The notes: a model not told the origin generated them from the letters alone. A stretch of DNA of 64,000 bases from Parascardovia denticolens DSM 10105 = JCM 12538 (GCF_001042675.1 NZ_AP012333.1:124001-188000); one strand, 5' to 3'. Positions 26,462 to 36,688 are shown, counted from the first letter of the stretch. Program-made: numbers and translations.

Positions 26462-28141
26462 TCAGTCCACATCCACATCCTCGCTCCCCCAGTCCGCGGT
26501 CTCACCGGTATTGCTGATCCATTCGCGAGGCAGGATGGATGAAGCATTCAGGTCGCTCATGAGGAAGGAGCCATCGATGGTGAGAATCCTGCTGCTTGGA
26601 ACCCCCTTAGGCTGGTTGTCGCTCAGGAACTCCCCGGTGGAAGTCGCCACGGTGCGGATGCTCCCGTACTGGACGTAGCATTTCTTGGGCACTTGGATGG
26701 AGATTTCCGACATGACGGCGTGGATTTTGATGTGGCCGGTCGGGCAAGGGCTCGTATGGCTCTTATCCCACGTATTGAGGTTGATGGTGACGGAGGAGGC
26801 GGTGCTGGTCAGGCCGCCTTTCTTCAGCTGGTCGAAGGAATTGGGACCCAAGGTCACTTGGCTGGCGATGACGTTGACGGACCCCGGCAGGGTCGGGTTG
26901 TCCGGCTTGACCAGACCCGACGCGATGGCTGTTCCGCTCGTGGCCAAGACGGCCATGATGACGAGCAGGGAGATGGGGATGAGTCCGCCGGATTTACGCC
27001 CCCGGATTCCCAGGATGACGATCAGCAGACCGAGCAGGGCCATCACGACGCAGGAGTAGATGCCCGTGACTTCCATGGCGTTGTACACGTTCATGTGGGT
27101 CAGGTAGATGGTGGCGGCCAGAGCGGCGGCGCTGATGATGATCAGCCCTAGGGTGATGGAGACGATCGCCGGGCCGGCGGGTTTGCGCCGCCAGATGGTC
27201 CGGGGGCGGGCGACCGCGCCTTGGTAGCCCCGATAGCCTTGGTAAGACCGGTAATCCTGGTAGGGGGAACCGGGGTCGGAATAGGCGCCACGTCCAGGGC
27301 CAGCGCCTTGGCCAGGGTCTGCCTGCTGGGTCGGACCATACCCGCTGTTTTGGCTGGCCTGGCTGGTCTGGGACTGGCCAGGCTGACCAGATTGCCCGGG
27401 CTGGCCTGACTGATCGAACTGATTCGACTGATCGGACTGGCCCGGTTGGTCGGCCTGCCTCTGGTAAGCGGAGCCTGCGGAGGCGGAGGCGGAAGCAGGC
27501 GTCTGGCCGGCGTATCCCGCAGACTCATTCATTTTTCCCTCGGCCCCCGGCCCGCTGGGTCTTCCCGGATCCTGCCGGGAAGTGTCATAGACGGTGTAAC
27601 CGGTGTAAGGGGCGTGGGAGGCGTAGGGGGAGTAGGGATTCCCGTTCCCTCCTTGCCCATAAGGGCCGCGTTTGGACGCCTCCCCGGACCGGATGGCGAT
27701 GAAGGCGCCGACCAGGATGAGGACGAGCATGGTTCCCGCCCAGCCCAGGGGAACCAGGATATTGAACCCGCCCGAGAAGGCGAAGAGGATCAGCGCCCAC
27801 CAAAAGGGTGCGCTGGTGTGCCCATGGAAAAGGGCCTCCTCGACGAGGATCTCGTTGTTACGGGCGTCCGGCAGGAAGAGCCAGAGGAGGGAGTAGGCGA
27901 TGATGCCGCTTCCCCCCAGCAGGCAGAGGGCCAGCCAGAGGATGCGGATGACCATGGGATCCCATCCCAGCCTGTAGGCGATGGCCCCGGAGACCCCGCC
28001 CAACCAGCGGTCATTGCTGCGGTAGAAACCCAGGGAACGGATCCACTGGAAGAATTTGTTGCCCACCGGCTGCTGGGGCCTGTCGCCGGGGCGGCCACCT
28101 TCGGGCCCGCCTTGGGGGGCGTCGTAATAAGGGCTTGTCAT
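26462..28141 (-). CDS. PspC-domain envelope-stress membrane protein
   Basis: This 559-residue protein begins with a PspC domain (residues about 35-95: RWLGGVSGAIAYRLGWDPMV then a membrane span). More membrane segments, a long Gln/Gly/Ser/Tyr-rich linker and a second membrane block follow. A C-terminal extracytoplasmic domain resembles the LiaF/DUF-type beta domain (VTLGPNSFDQL ... NLNTWDKSH). PspC/LiaF proteins monitor membrane damage and regulate LiaRS-like two-component systems. The divergent kinase gene 229 bases away fits this. The start is ATG 28141, with a GAT-rich leader and no strong ribosome site. The long low-complexity linker is unusual for the family. Confidence 0.8.
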   Translation of the reverse strand: MTSPYYDAPQGGPEGGRPGDRPQQPVGNKFFQWIRSLGFYRSNDRWLGGVSGAIAYRLGWDPMVIRILWLALCLLGGSGIIAYSLLWLFLPDARNNEILVEEALFHGHTSAPFWWALILFAFSGGFNILVPLGWAGTMLVLILVGAFIAIRSGEASKRGPYGQGGNGNPYSPYASHAPYTGYTVYDTSRQDPGRPSGPGAEGKMNESAGYAGQTPASASASAGSAYQRQADQPGQSDQSNQFDQSGQPGQSGQPGQSQTSQASQNSGYGPTQQADPGQGAGPGRGAYSDPGSPYQDYRSYQGYRGYQGAVARPRTIWRRKPAGPAIVSITLGLIIISAAALAATIYLTHMNVYNAMEVTGIYSCVVMALLGLLIVILGIRGRKSGGLIPISLLVIMAVLATSGTAIASGLVKPDNPTLPGSVNVIASQVTLGPNSFDQLKKGGLTSTASSVTINLNTWDKSHTSPCPTGHIKIHAVMSEISIQVPKKCYVQYGSIRTVATSTGEFLSDNQPKGVPSSRILTIDGSFLMSDLNASSILPREWISNTGETADWGSEDVDVD

Positions 28142-28370
28142 GATGTCCCGATCCTTTGTTCGTTATCGTATTTGTCTTTTTTGATGTGTGGTCATCCGCG
28201 GCATCTCGGACTATGCCGAGGCCCCGCTGATGTTTTTGTTTCGATGATTCCATTACAGCATCAGCGAGGAAAGGAATCTATGAGGGTTTCCCCTGATTTT
28301 TCCCTTTCCTAGCCCCGATTGACCCTGATTTCCTGGGTTTTTCCTTTCCCGGACGGTCTTTTTCTTTACA

Positions 28371-29729
28371 ATGGAGACTATGAATCGTGATCGTCGCCAA
28401 TCATCCGAGCAGGGATGGTCCTCTTACGCTCCCTACGGCCCTGACGGCTTTTCTGAGCAAGGGGACCCGCTGCAAGGCGTGCCACAAGGCTTTCCTCAGG
28501 ACTTCACGCAGGGATACCCCCAAGGGTCTCCTCCTCCGGTTGATACCCCGCCCTCGGGTCCGCTCCGCCATACCACTTTGCAGCAGATGGTGGGGCAGGC
28601 CAACCGTCGCCAATTCGAAGAAGGGGGCAGAAAGCGGCGCAAAAAGGGGAGGGTCGCCTCCCTCATCAACCGGATAGCCATCCTCGGTCTTCTGTGCGTC
28701 CTCCTGGCCCTCGGCGGAATCCTCAACGGATACCCGAATCGGGTCATAACCGGAATCATCATCCTCTTCCTAGGGGTTTCCGCTTCCTGGACGCAGACAC
28801 AGGCCCTGACCGGGAGCGATGGTCTCGATTTCGTCAACGACATCAAACAAGGGCGTTTCACCGGATCCACCGGCTTCCGTTACCTGCTCGTCGCCATCGG
28901 CATCGCCATTTCCTTCATCGGGGTCTTCATCGGCTTCAGCGCCTGGCTCACCCCTTCCCGCCTGGCCATCGGCATCGCTGCGGGATTGATCCTCATCACG
29001 GTCCTGGCCATCATCGTCGCCCCCTGGTGGATCGGCCTGATCTCCGACCTAGGCAAGGAGCGGGCCTGGGCCGCCCAGGAAGAGCTCCGGGCGGACATCA
29101 CCACCCATCTGCATGATTCCGTCCTGCAGACTTTGACCCTCATCCAGCTCAATGCCAATGACCCCCAGGAAGTGTCCGCCCTGTCCCGGTCCCAAGAGAG
29201 GGATCTGCGCGAATGGCTTTACGGGGATGGTCTGAATTCGTCAGTCCCCGCTTCCCCCGGAGCGGACGGCGGCCCAGCTGATTCCTCCTTCACCTCCTTT
29301 GCCTCCGGCGCAAGTCAGCCTGGCGGCCAGAAGGCCCCCACCGTCAGCGCGGAGCTCAAAAGGACCATGGCCGCCATCGAAGACTCCTCCCGCGTTCCCA
29401 TCGACGTGGTCACCGTCGGGGACGCCCGTTACCGGCCCCAGTTCGACTCCCTCATCGCCGCGGCGACGGAGGCGGCCCACAACGCCGTCAACCATGGCCG
29501 CCCCCCGGTCTCCGTCTATTGCGAGGTCGACCCGCAAGGAACCCATACCATCACCGTCTACGTCCGCGACCATGGCGACGGGTTCGACCCACAGGCCACC
29601 TATCCCGGTCATCTGGGGGTGAGCGAATCCATCGTCGGCCGTATGAAGAGGGCCCAAGGCCAGGCGGTGATTACTTCCCGGCCTGGTTGGGGGACCGAGG
29701 TGGCCCTGACCTTGCCTTTCACCGCTTAG
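28371..29729 (+). CDS. membrane sensor histidine kinase, LiaS/DesK type
   Basis: This 452-residue HisKA_3-type kinase starts with a disordered, Pro/Gln/Gly-rich region. Four or five membrane segments follow at about residues 97-220. The dimerisation helix carries the phospho-acceptor His248 (THLHDSVLQTL), and an HATPase domain has AAHNAVNH, DHGDGF and GWGTEVALTL. It autophosphorylates and passes phosphate to the response regulator encoded 237 bases downstream. The divergent PspC gene suggests sensing of envelope stress, as in LiaFSR systems. ATG 28371 and ATG 28380 are both possible starts. The divergent gap contains a CTCGG/CCGAG hairpin. Confidence 0.9.
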   Translation: METMNRDRRQSSEQGWSSYAPYGPDGFSEQGDPLQGVPQGFPQDFTQGYPQGSPPPVDTPPSGPLRHTTLQQMVGQANRRQFEEGGRKRRKKGRVASLINRIAILGLLCVLLALGGILNGYPNRVITGIIILFLGVSASWTQTQALTGSDGLDFVNDIKQGRFTGSTGFRYLLVAIGIAISFIGVFIGFSAWLTPSRLAIGIAAGLILITVLAIIVAPWWIGLISDLGKERAWAAQEELRADITTHLHDSVLQTLTLIQLNANDPQEVSALSRSQERDLREWLYGDGLNSSVPASPGADGGPADSSFTSFASGASQPGGQKAPTVSAELKRTMAAIEDSSRVPIDVVTVGDARYRPQFDSLIAAATEAAHNAVNHGRPPVSVYCEVDPQGTHTITVYVRDHGDGFDPQATYPGHLGVSESIVGRMKRAQGQAVITSRPGWGTEVALTLPFTA

Positions 29730-29966
29730 CCCGGCTATGGCTCCTTAGGGAGTGCGGTGGTTCCTTGGGGAGTCGAAAGGCGGCGAAGTCGGGGGATGGG
29801 GGAAACAGGGAAGTCGAGGGCTGGTGAAGTCGGCGAGACGGCCTCCTGATGGATATGGATATAGGAAGATCCAGGAAGACCTAAGGAAAGCATAGAATGG
29901 GCGCGGGGATAGACGATAAGCATAATCCGCAAAGGGATAGGCTCTCGAGGCAGAAACGAGGAACCA

Positions 29967-30818
29967 ATGGAAGCGAAGACAATCCGCGTCGCCGTTGTTG
30001 ACGACCACGAGATGTTCCGCAAAGGGGTCATCTCCACCATCGGGAACGTCTTCCACGTCATCGGGGAAGCCTGGAGCGTGGAAAGCGCCATCAACCTCAT
30101 CAGCCAGGCCAAACCCGACGTGGTCCTCCTGGACGTCCACCTACCCGGCGGCCAAGGCGGGGGAGGGTCGGAGATCATCCTGAAAAGCATGCCCCTGGCC
30201 CCGCATACCTTTTACCTGGCCCTATCCGTCTCCGACTCGCCGACGGATGTGGGGGCCGTCATCCGTGCCGGCGCTCGCGGCTATGTGACCAAGACCATCA
30301 ACGCCGAAGACCTGATCGCCTCCATTGAGCAGGTGGCCGAAGGTTACGCGGTTTTCAGCCCCCGTCTCGCCGGCTTCGTCCTCACGGCATTCCAGGGTAC
30401 GGACGAAAGGCCCACCCCATCGGGACCTTTCGGGCAGGCCGGCCTGACCCGGCAAAATCAAGCGGGTGGCCCGGGTCTAGCCTCCGCTGGATCGACGATA
30501 GCGGGTCCATCGATGACTCGACGAGCCCAGGAGCCCCAATCAAGCCAAAACGGGCGGGGAAGGCCCTCCGGGGCATCTCCAGCCTTCCTCGACCAAGACG
30601 AGGACGATTTCGAAGACATCAGCGTGGACGTGCTCACCTCCCGGGAACGCCAGGTGATGCAGCTGATCGCTCGTGGCTACACATACAAGGAAGTCGCCTC
30701 CGAGCTCTTCATCTCCATCAAGACCGTGGAGACGCACGTCTCGCGGGTCTTGCGCAAATTGCAGCTGTCCAACCGGGGGGAGCTGGCCTTGTGGGCCGCC
30801 CATCAGCGGATCGTCTGA
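29967..30818 (+). CDS. LuxR/NarL-family response regulator
   Basis: This 283-residue regulator has a receiver domain with an acidic pocket (VVDDHEMF), phospho-acceptor Asp56 (LLDVHLPGG) and a conserved Lys in YVTKTI. A LuxR-type helix-turn-helix domain lies at about residues 215-275 (LTSRERQVMQLIARGYTYKEV). The two are joined by an unusually long Pro/Ser/Gly-rich linker of some 75 residues. It is the likely partner of the upstream kinase and probably controls the pspC-like genes, itself and perhaps the downstream protease gene. The start ATG 29967 has GAGGA upstream. Confidence 0.9.
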   Translation: MEAKTIRVAVVDDHEMFRKGVISTIGNVFHVIGEAWSVESAINLISQAKPDVVLLDVHLPGGQGGGGSEIILKSMPLAPHTFYLALSVSDSPTDVGAVIRAGARGYVTKTINAEDLIASIEQVAEGYAVFSPRLAGFVLTAFQGTDERPTPSGPFGQAGLTRQNQAGGPGLASAGSTIAGPSMTRRAQEPQSSQNGRGRPSGASPAFLDQDEDDFEDISVDVLTSRERQVMQLIARGYTYKEVASELFISIKTVETHVSRVLRKLQLSNRGELALWAAHQRIV

Positions 30819-31095
30819 AAGCCGAGAAGATGGGAAGAAGCTGGTAAGCCCCTGCGAGAAAAGGTTGGAAAAGTGTCTAAAATAAGGGGATAAAGGCGGA
30901 TTCAGGCAATCCGTAGAGGATTATCGTTAAAATGTGCAGCATATATTCAGAAAAGCGTCAGCTTCATCCTGTTGGTTATGAAGTGAGCTTTTCTTCAGAG
31001 ATCATGGGTTGAAGAAGAAGGCCCTACTCTCTGACGATAACGGATCCCAGCCGCTTGCGGCGGCTCACGGATAGCAAGACCCATGAGGAGCTTCT

Positions 31096-33054
31096 ATGGA
31101 AAACGAAAACGACAATGAGAACGAGAGCCGATCGTTTGATCAAACGCAGCGGTTCGCTTCGTCCGACGCATCTGCCGCCAATCAGCCGACGGAGCGGTTT
31201 CAGATGAATCAGCCTTATCAGCCGGGACAAAACCAGGGCCAAGGCCAGGCTCAAGGTCAGGGCCAGTTCCCCGGTCAGAATCCTGGACAAAGCCAAACCC
31301 GGCCATACCCGGCCCAAGGATATCAGCAGTATCCTGGTCAGGGGCAGTACTCCGGCCAGCGGTATTTCGGACAGCAGTACGGCTCTCAGCCGGCTCAGCC
31401 GATCCAGCCGATTCAACCAACTCAGCCAATCCAGCCGGCGCAGGTCCAGGGGCAGCCGCGATTCCCCCAGCAGCAGTCCCCGCAATTTCAGCAGCCTGCA
31501 CAGCCGCAGCGGCAGCCGACTCAGCCGCGACCAGTTCAGGCCCAGCCTCTGGCCGACTATCCATCTCAAGGGCAGTATCAGTCGGCTCAATCAACTCAGC
31601 CGGCTGGATTCCAGTCTCAGACCCAGGCTCCGGCCCGGCAGGGGGATCAGTTCGCGCAGTCCTTCCAGACCGGCTCCCAGTCCCAGTACCGGGATTCGAT
31701 CCCCCAGCTCGCTGATACCGACTACAGCAATCCTTACGTGAACCCGGCTGCCGGAAGCAGCTACACCCAGGCTGGCTCCTCATCGGCCAAGTCGGCCAAG
31801 AAGGGCCTTCCCGCCTGGATAGCTTCGGCCATCACCGCCCTCATCGTTTCCCTGGTCGTCTTCGGCTTGGGCTGGCTGATCGTCGGCGGCAGCCTGCGTT
31901 CCCCCCAAGGCGGTGGCAGCATCTCAGGCAACGGCATCTCCTCGTCCACCGGCGGGGCCGGCAGCTCCTCCAACGCCATCGCCGGTTCATCCACCTGGCA
32001 GACCGTGGCCAAGCGGGTGGCCGCCTCCGTGGTCTCCATCACCGTCACCTCCGGCAATTCGGAAGTGATGGGGTCCGGGGTCATCATCGATAAATCCGGC
32101 AATGTGGTCACCAACAACCACGTGGCCACCACCCTGAATGGCACCATCAGCATCACCCTGTCGAACGGGGACATCTACGAAGCTTCCATCGTGGGAACCG
32201 ACCCCACCACAGATCTGGCCGTGCTCAAAATCAAGAACCCGCCCAAGAACCTGACCGTGGCCAGCTTCGCCGATTCCAGCCAGCTCGCCGTGGGCGAGAA
32301 CATGATGGCCATAGGCAACCCTCTGGGCTTCGAGAACACGGTGACCACCGGCGTCGTCTCCGCCTTGAACCGGCCCGTCACCCTCAACGAGAAGTCCGGG
32401 TCCTCCCAGAGTTCCTCATCCAATACCGTCTACACCAACGCCGTCCAGATCGACGCCTCCATCAATTCCGGCAACTCCGGCGGCCCCTCTTTCAACGCCT
32501 CCGGCAAAATCATCGGCATCAATACCGCCATCGCCTCCACCGGCTCCTCGACCACCGGCTCCAACTCCGGCAGCATCGGCATCGGTTTCGCCATCCCCTC
32601 CAATACGGTCAAATGGGTGACGGCCGAGCTGATCCAGAAGGGGAAGGTGCAACACGCGCAACTGGGCGTCACCATCCAAAGCGGGTCCAGCAAGCTCAAT
32701 GGCGCCACCCGCCAAGGGGCCGTGGTCCGCAACGTGGTCTCCAACTCCTCCGCCTCCGAAGCGGGAATCAAGTCCGGCGACACCATCATCGCCTATAACG
32801 GGAATAACGTGGGCAGCATGGAAAGCGTCCTCGGTTATGTGCGGGCCACCAAAATGAATTCCAAGGTGACCGTGACCGTCATCCGCGACGGGCAGACCAA
32901 GGAATTGTCGGTGACGATGAATCACGCCGAATCCAGCACCACCCCCAGTTCCCAGGAGAGCCAGAATTCCAACGACGGCTCTGGCAGCCAGGATAACCAG
33001 GACAATCAGGATAATCAGGACAACAACGATGATGATTGGCCTTGGAATAACTAA
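31096..33054 (+). CDS. htrA: HtrA/DegP-like membrane-anchored serine protease
   Basis: This 652-residue envelope protease has a very Gln/Pro/Gly/Tyr-rich cytosolic region (residues 1-225). One membrane anchor lies at about 233-260. The S1C trypsin-like domain has the triad His342 (NNHVATT), Asp about 372 (TDLAVLKI) and Ser461 (GNSGGPSF). A PDZ domain follows (AGIKSGDTIIAYNGNNV). The tail is an Asn/Asp/Gln run ending in tryptophan and asparagine. It should degrade or refold damaged secreted proteins. The start ATG 31096 has GAGGAG upstream. It follows the two-component genes by 277 bases. That leader has no gene, but it includes an A+T-rich stretch that could hold a promoter. Confidence 0.93.
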   Translation: MENENDNENESRSFDQTQRFASSDASAANQPTERFQMNQPYQPGQNQGQGQAQGQGQFPGQNPGQSQTRPYPAQGYQQYPGQGQYSGQRYFGQQYGSQPAQPIQPIQPTQPIQPAQVQGQPRFPQQQSPQFQQPAQPQRQPTQPRPVQAQPLADYPSQGQYQSAQSTQPAGFQSQTQAPARQGDQFAQSFQTGSQSQYRDSIPQLADTDYSNPYVNPAAGSSYTQAGSSSAKSAKKGLPAWIASAITALIVSLVVFGLGWLIVGGSLRSPQGGGSISGNGISSSTGGAGSSSNAIAGSSTWQTVAKRVAASVVSITVTSGNSEVMGSGVIIDKSGNVVTNNHVATTLNGTISITLSNGDIYEASIVGTDPTTDLAVLKIKNPPKNLTVASFADSSQLAVGENMMAIGNPLGFENTVTTGVVSALNRPVTLNEKSGSSQSSSSNTVYTNAVQIDASINSGNSGGPSFNASGKIIGINTAIASTGSSTTGSNSGSIGIGFAIPSNTVKWVTAELIQKGKVQHAQLGVTIQSGSSKLNGATRQGAVVRNVVSNSSASEAGIKSGDTIIAYNGNNVGSMESVLGYVRATKMNSKVTVTVIRDGQTKELSVTMNHAESSTTPSSQESQNSNDGSGSQDNQDNQDNQDNNDDDWPWNN

Positions 33055-33092
33055 AGTCTGACAGTCGTCAGCGGCTGCCTCGTTCCTGAAAG

Positions 33093-35189
33093 CTAATCCC
33101 CCCAGCTTCCCTTCGGTCCCCCGATCCTCCCCAGGTCGGTGGCCGGAGGGAAGTTTTCGTTGGGGGTCCCGGCCAGGACTTGACGCATGTAGTCCCCGAA
33201 AAGACGGGTGGGGTAGCCTTCCCCGGCCGAATAGGGGCCGAAGGAGGGCAGGACGGCCGAAGACCCATCCGCGGCCGGACTCCATATGGCGAAGGAAGTG
33301 ACCAAGGACGGTGTGTAGCCGACGAAGGCGGCCGCCTTGTTATCGTTGGCCGTCCCGGATTTCCCGGCGATGGCATGGCCCGCCACCGCGGCGGGTTTGC
33401 CCGTCCCGTCGGTCATGACCTTCTGCAAGGCGTGGGTCAGCAAGGCGGTATGGCCGCTGTCGAAGACCCGCGTCCCCCGGTCGGCCGACCGGTAGAGGAT
33501 GGCCCCGTCCGGCCCCTGGACCCGCTGGACCAGGTGCAGCCCCACCTGGACCCCTTGGTTGGCGAAAGTGGCGTAAGACTGGGTCAGCTCGCGCAGGGTG
33601 ATTCCATCGATCCCCAAGGCGTTGTAAGGGGAGGTGGCGGACAGGCCGCTGTCGATCCCGGCTTTTTTGGCGATGAGGGCGGTGTTTTGCGGCCCCACCT
33701 TCTGATTCAGGTCCACGAAGACAGTGTTGACCGAGTGGGCCATGGCCTGGTAAAGGTCGATTTTCCCGTAGGAGCTGTTGCCGTAATTCCGCACCGGGGT
33801 GGGCAGTCCGGGGAAGGTCCGCGGGGAGTCGCCGTTGAAGCGGGTGCTCAGGTTGCATCCTTGGCTGATGGCTGCCAGCAGGGTGAAGACCTTCATGGTG
33901 GACCCGGGCTCGAAGGTGGCTTGGGTCGCATTGTTCAACTGCTTGCTCAGATAGTCGTCGCCCGCGTACAGGGCCAGGATCGCGCCGGTCCGGGGGTCGG
34001 CCGACAAGCCGCCTACCTGGACGGAATCGGGGACGGCGTTGGCCCCCTTCCCCCTGTCCACTGTGGCCCTCATCAAGGCCTGCTTGTTTTTATCCACGGT
34101 GGTGATGATCTTATCCCCGCTGTTGGTGATGGCTTCCTCGTTCATCCCGGCCGTTTTGTTGGTGAGGAGCTCCCGGCGGACCATGGCCATGAGATAGCCT
34201 TTCTCTCCCGCATAGGAGTTGGCCGTGGCGGCCGAAGTCGCTGGGGCGGTGTCTGGCATGGCGGCGGTTTGGGCTTGGCCCTGGCTGATGTAGCCGTCCT
34301 CCTTCATGATGCGGATGACCCTGCGGAAGCGGGTCTGGGCGAGCTGGGGGGAGATGGCCGGGTCCCACAGGGAGGGGGCGGGGATGATTCCGGCCAGGAG
34401 GGCCGCTTGGTCGATGGTCAGGCTCCGGGCGTCCTCATGGAAGTAGGTCTGGGCGGCGGCTTGGATTCCGTAGGCTCCGCGGCCGAAGTAGATGGTGTTG
34501 AGATAGTTGCACAGGACCGTCCCCTTGTCTTGCGTCTGGGCGATTTTCAAGGCCAGGAGGGCCTCTTTGACCTTCCCTGGGTAGGAGGTGGTCTCCCCCA
34601 GATAGTAGCGCTCGGCGTATTGCTGGGTGATGGTCGATCCCCCTTGACGGCTGCCGGTGGTCACGTTGTTGATCAGGGCCCGGGCGATGCCCCGCAGGTC
34701 GATGCCCGAGTCGGTCCAGAAAGTTCGGTTCTCCGAGGCGACCACGGCGTTCCCCACGTAGGATGGCAGGGTGGCGCAGGGGATGATCTGCCGGTTTTGT
34801 CCGGAAAAGCTGCCGATGGGGGTGACCCCGTCGCTGTAGTAGACCGTGGTTTTCTGCGCCAGGGCGATGGATTCGGGCGAGGGGATGGTCGTCCGTGTGT
34901 AGGCGATTCCCAGGAAGCCGGTCACGCCCAGGAAGAGCGCCGCGAGGAGCGGAAGGAATCTACGGAAAAGATGGAAAGATCCCCGCCGGGATTGGACCTT
35001 TGCCTGGCCTGTCTGTTTTTTCGTCGGCTTTTGAGTCCGCTTTCCCGACGTCCTCGTGCCGGTCATCGCTCCCTTTCGCCTGCCGCCGGCCGAAGTCCGC
35101 CGGGCCCCGCCGCCGGTCTTTTTCCCGGCGGATCGGGCTGCCCTGGTGGTCCTGGCGGGCTGCGAAGGCTTGTTCTTTTCGGGGATCAT
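33093..35189 (-). CDS. class A penicillin-binding protein (transglycosylase/transpeptidase)
   Basis: This is a 698-residue bifunctional peptidoglycan synthase. A basic cytosolic leader of about 75 residues precedes one membrane span. A GT51 transglycosylase domain follows, with the catalytic Glu in ASENRTFW and the motif GGSTITQQYAERY. The penicillin-binding transpeptidase domain has SxxK (STMK), SxN (SVN) and KSG (GKSGTAND) motifs. It polymerises and cross-links cell wall glycan outside the membrane. No PASTA domains are present. It is transcribed toward htrA (38-base convergent gap, containing CTGAC/GTCAG) and diverges from the inositol-phosphate synthase gene. Confidence 0.93.
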   Translation of the reverse strand: MIPEKNKPSQPARTTRAARSAGKKTGGGARRTSAGGRRKGAMTGTRTSGKRTQKPTKKQTGQAKVQSRRGSFHLFRRFLPLLAALFLGVTGFLGIAYTRTTIPSPESIALAQKTTVYYSDGVTPIGSFSGQNRQIIPCATLPSYVGNAVVASENRTFWTDSGIDLRGIARALINNVTTGSRQGGSTITQQYAERYYLGETTSYPGKVKEALLALKIAQTQDKGTVLCNYLNTIYFGRGAYGIQAAAQTYFHEDARSLTIDQAALLAGIIPAPSLWDPAISPQLAQTRFRRVIRIMKEDGYISQGQAQTAAMPDTAPATSAATANSYAGEKGYLMAMVRRELLTNKTAGMNEEAITNSGDKIITTVDKNKQALMRATVDRGKGANAVPDSVQVGGLSADPRTGAILALYAGDDYLSKQLNNATQATFEPGSTMKVFTLLAAISQGCNLSTRFNGDSPRTFPGLPTPVRNYGNSSYGKIDLYQAMAHSVNTVFVDLNQKVGPQNTALIAKKAGIDSGLSATSPYNALGIDGITLRELTQSYATFANQGVQVGLHLVQRVQGPDGAILYRSADRGTRVFDSGHTALLTHALQKVMTDGTGKPAAVAGHAIAGKSGTANDNKAAAFVGYTPSLVTSFAIWSPAADGSSAVLPSFGPYSAGEGYPTRLFGDYMRQVLAGTPNENFPPATDLGRIGGPKGSWGD

Positions 35190-35308
35190 GCGCTCTAATC
35201 TAATCCCTGGCCTGCCTTTCCCGGGCCTGGATTCCCCCTTAGTTCGTCCTTGGGAGTATCATAAGCGGTGATATCCCGTGTGGATACGATGGGTAAATAA
35301 GGAGTATT

Positions 35309-36451
35309 ATGACTATTCGCGTTGCTATTGCCGGCTTGGGCAACTGCGCTTCCTCCCTTGTACAAGGCGTCGAATATTACAAGGATGCCAAGGATGAGGA
35401 CAAAATCCCCGGAATCATGCACCCTAACTTCGGCGGCTATCGGATCCGCGACATTGAATTTGTCGCCGCTTTCGATGTGGACGCGGCCAAGGTAGGCAAG
35501 GATATCTCCGAGGCCATTTTCGCTTCCCAAAACAACACTTACAAGTTCTGCGATGTGCCCGCCACCGGCGTGCTCGTGCAGCGTGGCCCCACCATGGATG
35601 GCCTGGGGATCTATTACCGTCAGATGATTGAAGAGTCCGAGGCTGAGCCTGTGGACGTCGCCCAGGTCCTGCGCGACACCAAGGCCGACATCCTCATCTC
35701 CTACCTGCCTGTGGGCTCCGAGGAAGCCGACAAGTACTACGCCCAGGCGGCCATGGACGCCCATTGCGGTTTCGTCAACTGCCTGCCTGTCTTCATCGCT
35801 TCCGACCCCGAGTGGGCCCAGAAGTTCCGCGACGCGGGCGTGCCCATCGTCGGCGATGACATCAAGAGCCAGGTCGGCGCCACCATCACCCACCGCGTGA
35901 TGGCCCGCCTCTTCGAAGACCGCGGCGTCCGTCTGGACCGTACCTATCAGCTCAACGTGGGCGGCGACATGGACTTCATGAACATGCTGGAGCGCTCCCG
36001 TCTGGAATCCAAGAAGATTTCCAAGACCCGCGCCGTCACCTCCATCGTTCCTCACGACATGGATCCCCGCAATGTTCATATCGGTCCTTCCGACTATGTG
36101 GCCTGGCTGGATGACCGCAAGTTCGCTTTCGTCCGCTTGGAAGGAACCACCTTCGGCGATGTCCCCCTGAACTTGGAATACAAGCTGGAAGTGTGGGATT
36201 CCCCCAACTCCGCCGGCGTGGTCATCGACGCCGTCCGTTCCTGCAAGCTGGCCATGGATCGTGGCCTGGCCGGCCCTATCCTGGCCCCCAGCTCCTACTT
36301 CATGAAGTCCCCTGCCGTCCAGCATGAGGACAACGAAGCCCGTGAACTGGTCGAGTCCTTCATCAAGGGCGAGGTTGAGGGCAACGAGGCCGAACTGACC
36401 GATGACGTGGCGGCCGCCAAGGCGGCCGGCAAGGACGTCTGGCACGCTTAA
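35309..36451 (+). CDS. ino1: inositol-3-phosphate synthase (actinobacterial type)
   Basis: This 380-residue NAD-dependent enzyme converts glucose-6-phosphate to inositol-3-phosphate, the precursor of phosphatidylinositol-type lipids in actinobacteria. It has the N-terminal nucleotide-binding motif [12 protein letters not shown], then [12 protein letters not shown], and the catalytic lysine/aspartate region [12 protein letters not shown] ... SKTRAVTS. Length and the short N-terminus are typical of the actinobacterial form. The start ATG 35309 has AAGGAG five bases upstream. Codon use is strongly optimised compared with neighbours, suggesting high expression. Confidence 0.93.
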   Translation: MTIRVAIAGLGNCASSLVQGVEYYKDAKDEDKIPGIMHPNFGGYRIRDIEFVAAFDVDAAKVGKDISEAIFASQNNTYKFCDVPATGVLVQRGPTMDGLGIYYRQMIEESEAEPVDVAQVLRDTKADILISYLPVGSEEADKYYAQAAMDAHCGFVNCLPVFIASDPEWAQKFRDAGVPIVGDDIKSQVGATITHRVMARLFEDRGVRLDRTYQLNVGGDMDFMNMLERSRLESKKISKTRAVTSIVPHDMDPRNVHIGPSDYVAWLDDRKFAFVRLEGTTFGDVPLNLEYKLEVWDSPNSAGVVIDAVRSCKLAMDRGLAGPILAPSSYFMKSPAVQHEDNEARELVESFIKGEVEGNEAELTDDVAAAKAAGKDVWHA

Positions 36452-36622
36452 GCCCGGGAAATCCGACCGGTCGGCCGGATCGCTCACTTGGCCCTGAGCC
36501 GTAAAGATCAGGTAAAAGATCGAAAAAGAAAGCCACTATTGCGCGGCGATTTTTCCATCATCGCTGTACCATGGTGGCTATCGTTTTAGAAGAGCGCACA
36601 CGTGGATATGGCGAGAAACGGA

Positions 36623-36670
36623 GGCGTCCCGGGGCGTCCGGGACGCCGGTGAAGCCGCCGCACGGGCGGC
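36623..36670 (+). promoter_or_regulatory. two consecutive hairpins in the leader of the LtaS-like gene
   Basis: GGCGTCCCG (36623-36631) pairs perfectly with CGGGACGCC (36639-36647). A second stem GCCGCC/GGCGGC follows and ends just before the GAGGAG ribosome site of the next gene. The pair could limit ribosome access or transcription. No T-run follows, so a simple terminator is unlikely. Confidence 0.4.
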
Positions 36671-36688
36671 ATTGAGGAGCAGGTCTCG

